A stretch of DNA of 32,378 bases. Source: an uncultured Paracoccus sp. (lineage in GTDB: Bacteria; Pseudomonadota; Alphaproteobacteria; Rhodobacterales; Rhodobacteraceae). Below, piece by piece: positions 6,960 to 14,729 of this stretch. The stretch's first letter is position 1, and every line of letters starts with the position of its first letter. The position numbers were made by a program, and so were the translations under genes. A model generated the notes under the pieces. The model worked only from the letters and a program-made list of their open reading frames with translations, ran no database searches and was not told the DNA's origin. The stretch is from assembly GCA_934533075.1 (NCBI GenBank), contig CAKTBJ010000033.1, forward strand, positions 1 through 32,378, read 5' to 3'.

Positions 6960-8441
6960 TCATTCGGTCCAGTAGGCCTTGGTCAGGTCGTTCGCCTGCA
7001 CCGGCGTGTCTTTCCAAAGGCCATGCAGCTTGGCGGACCAGACCCCGGTTTTCGGCAGCTGGAACAGGTAGACGGCAACCGCATCCTCGGCCAGCTTGAC
7101 CTCGATCTCCTTGGTCAGGCGGCTGCGCTCGGCCGGGTCGGCGGTCCGGGCCAGTTCCTCGACCAGGGCGTTGTAATCGGCGTTGTGATAGCCGGTATAC
7201 CAGTCGTCGCGGGCGTAGATGGTGAAGTCGCGCGGCTCGGTATGGCCGATGACGGTCATGTCGTATTGCGCCTCGCGGAACACCTGGCTGAGCCATTGCG
7301 GCCCCTGATAGACCTCGATCTGCGCATTGACGCCCACATCCATCAGCATGGCCTGGATGATCTCGCCCGCGCGGCGGGTATAGGGGAAGGGCGGCAGGAT
7401 CAGCTGGGTCTCCAGCGAGGTCACGCCGGCCTCGGCCAGCAATTCGCGCGCCTTTGCCGGATCATAGGGATACATGCCGGTCAGGTCGACATAATCCGGG
7501 TCGCTGGGCGGAAAATGGCTGCCGATGGGCGTGCCGTAGCCCGCGACCGATCCGTCGATGACAGCCTGCCGGTCGATGGCATGGGTCAGCGCCCGGCGCA
7601 CGCGCACATCGTCGAAGGGCGCGCGGCGGTGGTTGACCGACAGCATCACCTCGGCCTGCGTGTCGCCGATGACGACCTGGAACCGGGGATCGTTCTCGAA
7701 CTGTGCGATGGTCTCGGGGGCGCCCATGATCGGGAAGGCGTCCACCTCGCCGGTCTGCAACGCCGCCACCTGCGCCTGCGCGTCGGGAATGATGCGGAAG
7801 GTCGCCCTGGCCAGTTGCGCCGGCTCGCCCCAATAGCCGTCATAGCGCGACAGCTCGATACGGTCGCCCTTGGCCCAGAGGTCGAATTTGAACGGGCCGG
7901 TGCCGATGGGATTCTGGACGTTGTTGTCGGCGCTGTCGGGCGACACCATGACCGCATCGGCCGAGCCGAGGTCATAGAGGAAGCTGCCGGCCGGATGGCT
8001 CAGCGTGATGACGACGGTCAGCGCGTCCGGGGTCTCGATGCTGGCGATCGGCTCGAAGATGCGCTTGCCGGCATTGACCGATTCCGGCCCCCGCGCCCGG
8101 TCCAGCGAGAACTTGACCGTCGAGGAATCGAAGGGCGAACCATCGTGGAAGGTGACGCCCTCATGCAGCTTGAACGTATAGGTCAGGCCGTCCTCGGACG
8201 TCTCGACGGATTCCGCCAGCGACGGGTATTCGCGGCCGGTCTCGTCGATCAGCATCAGGCCCTGAAAGACGTTGGCATAGACGATCTCGCGGATCGTGCC
8301 GGCGACATGCGAGGTCGGGTCCAGATGCGGCGGCTCGACCGCGACACCGACGACGATCGCATCCTTTGGCTGCGCCAGCGGCGCCTCGGCCGCGAAGGCG
8401 AAAACCGCCGCCGCTACCGCCATGCTCTTGAAGAATTTCAT
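6960..8441 (-). CDS. ABC transporter substrate-binding protein, family 5 (DppA/OppA type)
   Basis: This 493-aa periplasmic binding protein is of solute-binding family 5. The N-terminus MKFFKSMAVAAAVFAFAAEA is a Sec signal peptide, with probable cleavage after APLA at about residue 23. The mature part opens with a strand and PPHLDPTS. It contains the family motif region with SLAESVETSEDGLTYTFKL and HEGVTFHDGSPF, and near the end AYWTE. I chose the ATG at 8441 because of a strong GAGGAGGT ribosome site; the longer frame upstream adds Arg-rich sequence inconsistent with a signal peptide. It is the first gene of the nine-gene operon and sets the specificity of the importer. Family 5 members bind peptides, opines, nickel or oligosaccharides. 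The nucleoside hydrolase downstream hints at a nucleoside-like ligand, which is inference. Confidence 0.93.
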   Translation of the reverse strand: MKFFKSMAVAAAVFAFAAEAPLAQPKDAIVVGVAVEPPHLDPTSHVAGTIREIVYANVFQGLMLIDETGREYPSLAESVETSEDGLTYTFKLHEGVTFHDGSPFDSSTVKFSLDRARGPESVNAGKRIFEPIASIETPDALTVVITLSHPAGSFLYDLGSADAVMVSPDSADNNVQNPIGTGPFKFDLWAKGDRIELSRYDGYWGEPAQLARATFRIIPDAQAQVAALQTGEVDAFPIMGAPETIAQFENDPRFQVVIGDTQAEVMLSVNHRRAPFDDVRVRRALTHAIDRQAVIDGSVAGYGTPIGSHFPPSDPDYVDLTGMYPYDPAKARELLAEAGVTSLETQLILPPFPYTRRAGEIIQAMLMDVGVNAQIEVYQGPQWLSQVFREAQYDMTVIGHTEPRDFTIYARDDWYTGYHNADYNALVEELARTADPAERSRLTKEIEVKLAEDAVAVYLFQLPKTGVWSAKLHGLWKDTPVQANDLTKAYWTE

Positions 8442-8543
8442 GCGCACCTCCTCGTGGCACCGTGCCCGGTGCCCGCGCCCCTTTTGCCGTGATTCCCTCC
8501 CCGCGCGCGCCTCGAACAGCCTGTAAAACCAGCCGGTTTCAGA

Positions 8544-8563
8544 GATTGCACGCGTGTGCAATC
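8544..8563. promoter_or_regulatory. Inverted-repeat operator, probable LacI-family site
   Basis: GATTGCAC, a 4-base spacer GCGT, and GTGCAATC form an exact 8+8 inverted repeat. It lies between the divergent importer operon and the LacI-family gene. LacI-family regulators bind such short dyads, often with a central CG step. It overlaps the proposed -35 of the regulator promoter and lies just downstream of the proposed -10 of the importer promoter, so one bound repressor could control both directions. A second, imperfect dyad (AAACC, AGCC, GGTTT) lies at 8526-8539. Confidence 0.6.
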
Positions 8564-8574
8564 GAGCCTAGACT
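8546..8574 (+). promoter_or_regulatory. Putative promoter of the LacI-family gene
   Basis: TTGCAC at 8546-8551 and TAGACT at 8569-8574 are separated by 17 bases, an acceptable sigma-70-type pair 34 bases before the start codon. The -35 lies inside the inverted repeat, which suggests autoregulation. The match is moderate. Confidence 0.35.
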
Positions 8575-8594
8575 GATGTTATTCTCGCGGTCAA
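8566..8594 (-). promoter_or_regulatory. Putative promoter of the importer/nucleoside hydrolase operon
   Basis: On the minus strand TTGACC (8594-8589) and CTAGGC (8571-8566) are 17 bases apart. The -35 is good and the -10 is poor. Transcription would start within or next to the inverted repeat at 8544-8563, a classic position for repression. The leader to the first start codon would be about 110-120 bases. Confidence 0.3.
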
Positions 8595-8607
8595 GGACTT
8601 TGCAGGC

Positions 8608-9642
8608 ATGGATGAGATCGAGGGACGCAAGCCGCGCGACCTGCCCAGAATGTCCGCCAGTTCCTTCGACGTGGCGCGCCTGGCGGGCGTGTCGCGCTCG
8701 GCGGTTTCGCGAACCTTCACCGTCGGCGCCAGCGTCTCGCAGGAGACGCGGGCCAAGGTCATCCAGGCGGCGAAGCAGCTGGGCTATCATCCCAACGCGA
8801 TGGCGCGCACGCTGACGACCCGGCGCTCGAACATCGTTGCGGTGGTGGTCGCCGACATCGAGAATCCGTTCTACGCCAAGGCCATCACCTGCATGTCGGC
8901 CTCGCTGCAACAGCGCGGCTATACCCTGCTGCTGATGAGCGCCCAAAGCTCGCAGACGATAGACGAGCTTGTCCCCCGGCTTTTGTCCTATCAGGTCGAT
9001 GGCGTCATCGTCGCGTCGGCCACGCTCGGCTCGATCGTGGCGGAATATTGCCTCGCATCCGGCCTGCCGCTGGTGCAGTTCAACCGCTATACCTCGTTCG
9101 GCGAGGCCAGCGCGGTGCATTGCGACAACTTTGCCGGCGGGCTGATGGCGGCCGGGCTGCTGGTCGAGACCGGGCACCAGCGGATCGCCTATCTGGCCGG
9201 CATCGAGGACACCTCCAGCAGCATCGACCGCGAGCGCGGGCTGGTCGCCGGCCTTGCCGGGCACGGTCGCACGGTCTTTACGCGGGCCTCCGGCGGATTT
9301 TCCTATGATGGCGGCCTTGCCGCCGCCCGGCAGATCCTTGGCGGTGCGCAAAAACCCGACGCGGTCTTCTGCGCCAACGACATGATGGCGCTTGGCCTGA
9401 TCGACGCCGCCACGAAGGAATTCGGCCTGTCCATTCCCGACCATCTTTCCGTCGTCGGCTTCGACAACATCCCCCTTGCAGGTTTTGCGCGATACAGCCT
9501 GACCACGGTGGACCAGAATGTCGAACAGATGGCCGAGCAGGCTGTCGCGCTTCTGATAGCGACCAGCCTGGGGCAGATGGACAAGCCGGTGAAAAGCAAG
9601 ATCCCCTGCCGCCTGGTTCGCCGCGCCTCCGTGCGGGAATGA
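8608..9642 (+). CDS. LacI-family transcriptional regulator
   Basis: This 344-aa regulator has an N-terminal helix-turn-helix at about residues 19-45 (SFDVARLAGVSRSAVSRTF), then the hinge helix region LGYHPNAMARTLTTRRSN. A periplasmic-binding-protein-like sensor domain follows (VVVADIENPFYAKA, DGVIVAS, NRYTSF, CANDMMALG, VVGFDNIPLA). The length is typical. ATG at 8608 has AAGGA ten bases upstream; a second ATG at 8650 would also keep the helix-turn-helix but lacks a ribosome site. It is divergent from the importer/nucleoside hydrolase operon, with an inverted repeat between them. It is most likely a ligand-responsive repressor of that operon and of itself, the ligand being a sugar or nucleoside-like molecule. 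Confidence 0.93.
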   Translation: MDEIEGRKPRDLPRMSASSFDVARLAGVSRSAVSRTFTVGASVSQETRAKVIQAAKQLGYHPNAMARTLTTRRSNIVAVVVADIENPFYAKAITCMSASLQQRGYTLLLMSAQSSQTIDELVPRLLSYQVDGVIVASATLGSIVAEYCLASGLPLVQFNRYTSFGEASAVHCDNFAGGLMAAGLLVETGHQRIAYLAGIEDTSSSIDRERGLVAGLAGHGRTVFTRASGGFSYDGGLAAARQILGGAQKPDAVFCANDMMALGLIDAATKEFGLSIPDHLSVVGFDNIPLAGFARYSLTTVDQNVEQMAEQAVALLIATSLGQMDKPVKSKIPCRLVRRASVRE

Positions 9643-9657
9643 CGGGGCGCCCGACAT

Positions 9658-9677
9658 TGCCACCCTGAGTAGTGGCA
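9658..9677 (+). terminator. Weak hairpin after the LacI-family gene
   Basis: TGCCAC at 9658-9663 pairs with GTGGCA at 9672-9677 around an 8-base loop, 15 bases after the regulator stop. There is no U-run, so it is at best a weak or factor-assisted terminator. Confidence 0.22.
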
Positions 9678-9690
9678 GGCATGGTTCGGG

Positions 9691-10121
9691 GTGGCTGGGA
9701 GGACGACCGATCGCGCAGTACTTCCACCATCACGCCGCGAACCGCCGCCCCGCGTCGGCGCCTGCGACCACCCGGACCGCATCGACCGGGCGATCTTGCG
9801 CGCAGGGCGGTTCGACCTGAGGGTCGAGGTGCCCCTGCCGGATGCCACAACCATCCTTGGCTTCTGCGACATCACCGCGGTGAACGGTTCCATGATGACG
9901 GTCTTTGCCGCCTAGCCCGCAACGCGGCTTGGGACTGCGGTATGGCCATCCACGAATGCGGGCACGCCATCGTCGCCACAGCGTTGGGTGCCGGTGCGAT
10001 GTTCCGGCTCATGCCGACCCGCGCCTGCGCCACCACCAGCCGCCGGAGGCAGTCCCGCACGATCCCACAACTCGCGCCCGGATATCTGAACTGGGTGATG
10101 GAGAAGATCGAGCACAGCTAG
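9691..10121 (+). pseudogene. Broken FtsH-like AAA ATPase / M41 metallopeptidase
   Basis: Two adjoining frames carry pieces of one protein type. From about 9763 the first frame reads HPDRIDRAILRAGRFD and then VEVPLPDATTI, the second region of homology of AAA ATPases in the FtsH/cell-division-protease group. That frame stops at 9913-9915. The following frame then reads AWDCGMAIHECGHAIVATAL, which contains HECGH, the HExxH zinc motif of M41 peptidases in its usual setting. The family would need several hundred residues upstream (Walker A and B) and more downstream; neither is present. A frameshift, an internal stop and truncation at both ends show decay. Its origin is probably an accessory AAA/M41 protein rather than the housekeeping FtsH. 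Confidence 0.65.
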
Positions 10122-10862
10122 GGCGAGGTCGATCCTCGATGCACGCTCCCCGGCTACTGCCCGATCAGAGGGATCGAGGACTAGCCACTGCCAACGCCCG
10201 GCCCAAGGAGGACGGGCTTTCCCCGAGAAATGCCGACAGCCGGAATCCCGTCGGGATGCCGGACGAAGGGCATGTCTGCCGTCCCGCTGCGATCCACACG
10301 ACGCACCACAGTCCGCCGCAAGGCCGCCTGATATGTCGTGCCCCTCTGAATGCCTTAAGCTTCACTCGGATCAGATACGCGCCGAAAATACTCCACACAC
10401 AGCCGCGCTCAGGGGCGTTTTGCGCCTCTTGCTGATGAACGGTCCGCCTGCCATCCACGAGATAAAGCCAGAGCAGGTCCAGGTCCGGGAGAATAGGAGG
10501 CGCCGAGACCCGTCACGATGAGCCACTTCCCGGCAGGACCGCTTCTTCCGAGGTGCCGCGCCATCAGGTAGCCCGCGGGAAAATGTGCTATGCCCCGTCA
10601 AACTGGCGCATTGCGAAACGATGGCATCCTTCGCTGCGGGAAGGAAGGCTGACGGCCTGAGCATCCGCGAAGTCCCGCATGGCGGAAATTGTCCGCCCGC
10701 GCTCGGCCGGCAGGCATAGCCCGCTCCCCTGCCGGCCGATTTGGCCCCGCCGCCGCCGCACTCCCGCGAAGCTGATGTGATCGCCATCTGGCGGGCAGGC
10801 AAAGCGGCTGTCACTCTCCCGGCATCCCCGATAGGCTGTCCCGACTGGAGAGAGGTGCAGAC
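10122..10862. other. Long non-coding stretch, probably decayed DNA
   Basis: I see no convincing gene in these about 740 bases. Short open frames exist on both strands but have no recognisable motif and no good ribosome sites. A stem with a 5-base loop (10411-10417 with 10423-10429, one wobble pair) is present without a U-run. A short open stretch around 10620-10680 reads AAGRKADGLSIREV, which resembles the helix-turn-helix region of resolvases but does not continue as one. The last about 40 bases hold the ribosome site (GAGAGG) of the next gene. I found no clear promoter. Confidence 0.45.
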
Positions 10863-12155
10863 ATGGATCTAATCGCGAAAGCAACCGCATTGGTGGGTGG
10901 CACGGTTGCCTTGTTGCGGCGCAGGGGGTCTCCTGCGCATCAGGCCTTCGGCGCCGATCCCAAGATTCCCGAGGCGCGCAAGCAGGGGATCATGACCCTG
11001 AAGATGCCCGTCGCGGAAGGCTGGAAGGATGGCCGCCTGCCCATCTGCGCACCCGGCCTGACGGTCAATGCGTTCGCCGCCGGGCTGGAGCATCCCCGCT
11101 GGATCGAGGTCCTGCCCAATGGCGACGTTCTGGTGGCGGAATCCCGGCCCCGGCCCAGGCCGGCGAAGACCCTGCTGGATCGTGCCACCCAGGCGACGAT
11201 GCTGCGCGTCAAGGCGATCGGGGACAGCGCGAACCGGGTCAGCCTGTGGCGCGACGCCGACGGGGACGGCCGGGCAGAGATTCGCGAGGTTTTCGTCGAG
11301 AACCAGAACCAGCCCTTCGGCATGGCCCTGGTGGGGAACCGCTTCTACCTCGGCAATACCGACGGGATCAAGGTTTTCGACCATACGCCCGGCGATACCA
11401 CGCTGTCGGGCAGCGGCGAGACGCTTGTGGAGTTCAAGCCGCGTGGCCACTGGACGCGCAGCCTGATCGTTTCCCCGGACGGCACGAAACTTTACGCCGG
11501 GGTCGGCTCGCTTTCGAACATCGGCGATGAAGGCATGGAGGCCGAGGAAGGCCGCGCGGCGATCTGGGAACTGGACCTGGCGTCCGGGCAGGCGCGCATC
11601 TTCGCATCCGGCCTGCGCAATCCCGTCGGCATGGCCTGGGAGCCGGTATCCGGCAAGCTCTGGACCGTCGTCAACGAGCGTGACGGCCTGGGTGACGAAA
11701 CGCCCCCCGACTATCTCACCTCCGTCGAGGACGGGGGCTTTTACGGCTGGCCCTATTGCTACTGGGGCAAGACGGTGGACGACCGCGTTCCGCATGACCC
11801 GGACATGGTCGCGAGGGCCATCACGCCGGATTATGCCCTGGGCGGGCACACCGCATCGCTCGGCCTGTGCTGGATGCCCGAGGGCACCTTGCCCGGCTTC
11901 GGCGCAGGCATGGTGATCGGCCAGCATGGATCCTGGAACCGGTCGAAGCTGAGCGGCTACAAGCTGATCTTCGTGCCGTTCGCGGATGGGGTCCCGGCCG
12001 GGCCGGCGCGCGACATCCTCTCCGGCTTTCTGTCCGAGGACGAGGCGCTGGCCTATGGCCGGCCCGTTGGCGTTGCGCTGGGGCCGGACGGAAAGTCCCT
12101 GCTGATGGCGGATGACGTGGGCGATGTCATCTGGCGCGTTTCGGGCACCACCTGA
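10863..12155 (+). CDS. Sorbosone dehydrogenase-family protein (PQQ-type beta-propeller)
   Basis: This 430-aa protein belongs to the L-sorbosone/soluble aldose dehydrogenase-like beta-propeller family, whose members are periplasmic and typically use PQQ to oxidise aldoses or aldehydes. Visible landmarks are LEHPRWIEVLPNGDVLVAES near residue 75, QPFGMALVGNRFYLGNTDG, SPDGTKLYAGVGSLSNIGD, EEGRAAIWELD, GLRNPVGMAWEP, LWTVVNERDGLGDE, GGFYGWPYCYWG, GQHGSWNRSKLSGYK and GRPVGVALGPDG. All propeller blades seem present and the length is normal. The start has a GAGAGG ribosome site. The N-terminus has only a short hydrophobic run followed by RRR, which is a poor signal peptide for a protein expected outside the cytoplasm. 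It stands alone between two pseudogene regions with no visible partner. Confidence 0.9.
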   Translation: MDLIAKATALVGGTVALLRRRGSPAHQAFGADPKIPEARKQGIMTLKMPVAEGWKDGRLPICAPGLTVNAFAAGLEHPRWIEVLPNGDVLVAESRPRPRPAKTLLDRATQATMLRVKAIGDSANRVSLWRDADGDGRAEIREVFVENQNQPFGMALVGNRFYLGNTDGIKVFDHTPGDTTLSGSGETLVEFKPRGHWTRSLIVSPDGTKLYAGVGSLSNIGDEGMEAEEGRAAIWELDLASGQARIFASGLRNPVGMAWEPVSGKLWTVVNERDGLGDETPPDYLTSVEDGGFYGWPYCYWGKTVDDRVPHDPDMVARAITPDYALGGHTASLGLCWMPEGTLPGFGAGMVIGQHGSWNRSKLSGYKLIFVPFADGVPAGPARDILSGFLSEDEALAYGRPVGVALGPDGKSLLMADDVGDVIWRVSGTT

Positions 12156-12785
12156 AGCCCGTCGAACGCTTGCCAGGCGGGCGTCTGGTTGCCTTCGGGT
12201 GGCTGCCTCGCGGGTGGCGGGCCGGCGGTTTTGTATTGCGAAACCGTTGCCGGGCCGGTGCCTGACCTTTCGCAGGCTGCGAAGGCCCGGACCGGAGAGC
12301 CGCGCCGCAGCATGAGAGGCGGCTGGCCAACGACAGGTAGCGATGGCCGGTTTCGGGCGACGAAACGGAAAGGCCGCGCGACGCGCGGTCTTCGCCGCTA
12401 CCGGCCTTGTTTCAGAGGTCCATCCCGGCCTGATCGCTTTCCCGGCCCTCCCTTCGAGATCGGGACAAGGCTCATGTTCGTCATGATCGCTGGTCACGCC
12501 GCCCCCTGGACCCGGGCGCCTGCCTCGCGTTCCGCATCGGTCATTGCGAACGGGAGGTTCCGTCATGCCGGTCCATGCCGGACGGTCCGCCGGCGATCCG
12601 GGTCGTCGCGCGGAAAGGCCCGCCGAATCTCGCCGGCCCGGCAGGTGACAGATTTCCCGGCGGCCCCGGTCCGAAATCGCCGAGGATCATGCCCGCGTGC
12701 CGCCCGCTATGGCCGCCGTGCTTCATCTGGATGAAGGCATGCGAAGGCGATCTCGTGGATCACCTGCCCGATCCCGACCGGAGCC
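12156..12785. other. Non-coding stretch with dyads, no recognisable gene
   Basis: No gene is recognisable here on either strand. The stretch holds an imperfect dyad at 12222-12253 (CCGGC and GGTTT pairing with AAACC and GCCGG, with a 3-base bulge). It also holds the strong hairpin at 12370-12392, listed separately. Open frames here are the long random frames expected of GC-rich DNA. Confidence 0.45.
12370..12392 (-). terminator. Strong hairpin, terminator-like on the minus strand
   Basis: A stem of ten pairs (one G-T wobble) joins 12370-12379 and 12383-12392 around the 3-base loop GAC. Read on the minus strand it is followed by TTTCCGTTT, so it looks like a rho-independent terminator for leftward transcription. 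The nearest leftward unit is the glycerol-type operon, ending at 13302, about 900 bases away, so its client is uncertain. Confidence 0.35.
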
Positions 12786-13066
12786 GCGCTGCCGGGGCGG
12801 CCGGTGGTCTACCGCTTCGCCCCCTCGCGCCGGGTGGCGAAATGGCGCTGGTTGTGTCTTGGCGCGGCGCTGGCGGCTTGCGTTTGGATCGCCGCCTCGC
12901 CGGTGCTTTCCTCCATGCCGGCAATTTCGCCCGCCATACCGAAAGCTATGGCGCATTGCCCGGCGTCGTGATGCCGCTGAGCGGGATGTGGCTTTCGGCC
13001 TATGCCATCCTGACCGGCACCAAGCAGGCCGAGGCCGCGGCCCGAACCCGTCCTGCGGGTTGGTGA
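12786..13066 (+). pseudogene. Frameshifted remnant of a YihY/BrkB-family membrane protein
   Basis: The first frame, from 12807, reads VYRFAPSRRVAKWRWLCLGA and then AALAACVWIAASPVLSS. This is the late part of the YihY/BrkB (formerly RNase BN) inner-membrane family: YRYxPxRRxxRWRW, then a membrane helix. Around 12905-12915 the frame shifts. The second frame continues with NFARHTESYGALPGVVM and then GMWLSAYAILTGTKQAEAAA, matching the family's final helix and its GAELNAE-type end. Together they form the C-terminal third of the family. The N-terminal helices are missing. Decay, not sequencing error, is likely because the upstream half is absent as well. Confidence 0.65.
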
Positions 13067-13301
13067 GGGCGCCGGGGACAGGACCGCCGCCGGCAGCAAG
13101 ACCGAGACCGCGGATATGGACGAGGCGGAAACCGCCCTGACCTGCGGCGCCCGCCACGCAACACCGCCCTGGCGAAGCAGCGCCTGTGCCCCAACCGTCA
13201 TGACCCTCTGTCACACCCTGTCATCACATCGCGCCATGCCGGGCGGCGCCGAAGGCCGCGACCGGCATGGCACCTGACCGGCAAGGAGGCAAGCCTTCGC
13301 C
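13067..13301. other. Gap before the glycerol-type operon end
   Basis: These 235 bases separate the YihY remnant from the stop of the leftward kinase gene. I see no gene, no convincing terminator and no repeat. Confidence 0.4.
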
Positions 13302-14729
13302 TCAGGCCACCGAACCGGGCGGCGCGCCGGCAAGGGCAAAGCCCTGCACCGCGTCGCGGGCGGCGTGGAAGCATGCATGCCATGCCCCCGGCACCGGGCG
13401 CGGCGACAGCAGCCGGCCGCGCGGAATCGCCACCAGCTCGCCGCCCATCCCCTGCGCAGCCAGTTGCGCGGTGCCAAGGGCGGTCAGTTCAGGCTCATCG
13501 GACACGCGGACCGTCCGGCCCAGCACATCCGCAAGGAACCGGCAGAACCACGGGTTGCGGCTCATGCCGCCGTCGATGCTGACCGGATCGGCCAAGGGCA
13601 GCGCCTGTGCCATCGCCGCCATCACCTCGGCCGTGCGGAAGGCCACGCCCTCCAGCACCGCCTGCGCCATGTCGCGCGGCGTGGTGTCGAGGCCCAGCCC
13701 CATCCACGCCCCGCGCGCCGCCCGGTCCCAATGCGGCGCGGCCAGCCCCGCCAGCGCCGGCACGAAGGCGATCCCGCGCGAGATGGCGGGCGGGGCGTCG
13801 AAGCCGTCGATCTCCGCCCAGTCGCGAAACAGCCCCAGCCCATGCGCCCAGTTGATGGCGCTGGACGCGGCATAGACGCCCCCTTCCAGCGCATGCACGG
13901 GGGCAGACCCGTCCTCGGCCCAGGCGACGGTGGGCAGCAGGCCCGGCGCGGCGGCCAGCCCACCGGTCAGCGTCAGGGCGAAGGCGCCGGTGCCGAAGGT
14001 GATCTTGGCATCGCCCGGCCTGCGGCAGCCATGCCCGTAAAGCGCGGCCTGCTGGTCCACGACACTGGCTGTCAGGCGCTGCCCGCCGGGCAGGTGTCCC
14101 AGATCGCCGGTGGTGGGCCGGATCGCCGGCAGCGCCGCCATCGGCACCCCGAACAGCGCGCATAACTCGCCATCCCATCCGCCCGTGCGCAGGTTGTAAA
14201 GCGCGGTGCGCGAGGCGGTGGTGGGATCGGTCTCGAACCGCCCCGTCAGCCGGTCGCGGAAGAAGGCGTCCGTGGTGCCCAGCCGCAGCCGCCCCTGCGC
14301 CAGCAGCGCCGCTGCCTCCGGCACATGCGCCATGATCCAGCCGAGTTTCGAGCCGGAGAAATACGGGTCCAGCGGCAGGCCGGCGCGGTCCAGAACCAGT
14401 GCCTCATGCCCCTGTTCCTTCAGCCGGGCGCAGGCGGCGGCGGTGCGCCCGTCTTGCCAGACGATGACCGGGGTGATCGCGCGGCCCGTGTGCGCATCCC
14501 ATGCCAGACAGCTTTCGCCCTGATTGGCCAGCCCCACGCAATCGACCGGCGGGGCCACCGCCAGACAGGCCAGCAGGCTGGCCAGCAACTCCTCCGGGTC
14601 ATGCTCGACATGGCCGGAGGCGGGATAGATCTGCCGGTGCTCGCGCGACAGCACGGGATGCACGCCGCCCGCATCCACCAGCAGCGCGCGGGTCGAGGTC
14701 GTGCCCTGGTCGATGGCCAGCGCCTTCAT
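13302..14729 (-). CDS. glpK: FGGY-family kinase, glycerol kinase-like
   Basis: This 475-aa sugar/polyol kinase would phosphorylate glycerol or a related polyol with ATP in the cytoplasm. The N-terminal phosphate loop reads AIDQGTTSTRALL. LANQGES stands where glycerol kinase normally has TNQRET, and VIVWQDGRTAAAC matches its VWQDRRT region. TFGTGAF, HALEGGVYAASSAINW and the FGGY C-terminal DGGMSRNPWFCRFLADVLGR follow. The catalytic Asp lies in the SVVDQQAALYGHGC segment. The Arg-to-Gly change in NQRET affects a residue near the substrate in glycerol kinases, so the true substrate may differ. It is the last gene of a three-gene operon and overlaps the FAD oxidoreductase stop by ATGA. The neighbouring GlpA-like gene supports a glycerol-3-phosphate-like product. 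Confidence 0.85.
   Translation of the reverse strand: MKALAIDQGTTSTRALLVDAGGVHPVLSREHRQIYPASGHVEHDPEELLASLLACLAVAPPVDCVGLANQGESCLAWDAHTGRAITPVIVWQDGRTAAACARLKEQGHEALVLDRAGLPLDPYFSGSKLGWIMAHVPEAAALLAQGRLRLGTTDAFFRDRLTGRFETDPTTASRTALYNLRTGGWDGELCALFGVPMAALPAIRPTTGDLGHLPGGQRLTASVVDQQAALYGHGCRRPGDAKITFGTGAFALTLTGGLAAAPGLLPTVAWAEDGSAPVHALEGGVYAASSAINWAHGLGLFRDWAEIDGFDAPPAISRGIAFVPALAGLAAPHWDRAARGAWMGLGLDTTPRDMAQAVLEGVAFRTAEVMAAMAQALPLADPVSIDGGMSRNPWFCRFLADVLGRTVRVSDEPELTALGTAQLAAQGMGGELVAIPRGRLLSPRPVPGAWHACFHAARDAVQGFALAGAPPGSVA

Noticed and set aside
6195..8492. A 765-residue plus-strand frame opposite the binding-protein and permease genes
   Set aside because: Its composition (Arg, Gln, His, Gly) is that of an antisense frame in GC-rich DNA. 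The minus strand carries clear families with signal peptide and membrane helices.
10411..10429. Hairpin with a TTTTG loop in the gap before the sorbosone dehydrogenase gene
   Set aside because: It has no adjacent gene end and no U-run. Its length is within what chance gives in GC-rich DNA.
10620..10690. A short peptide AAGRKADGLSIREV resembling a resolvase helix-turn-helix
   Set aside because: The similarity stops after 14 residues, with no catalytic domain or continuation in any frame. It is too short to call.
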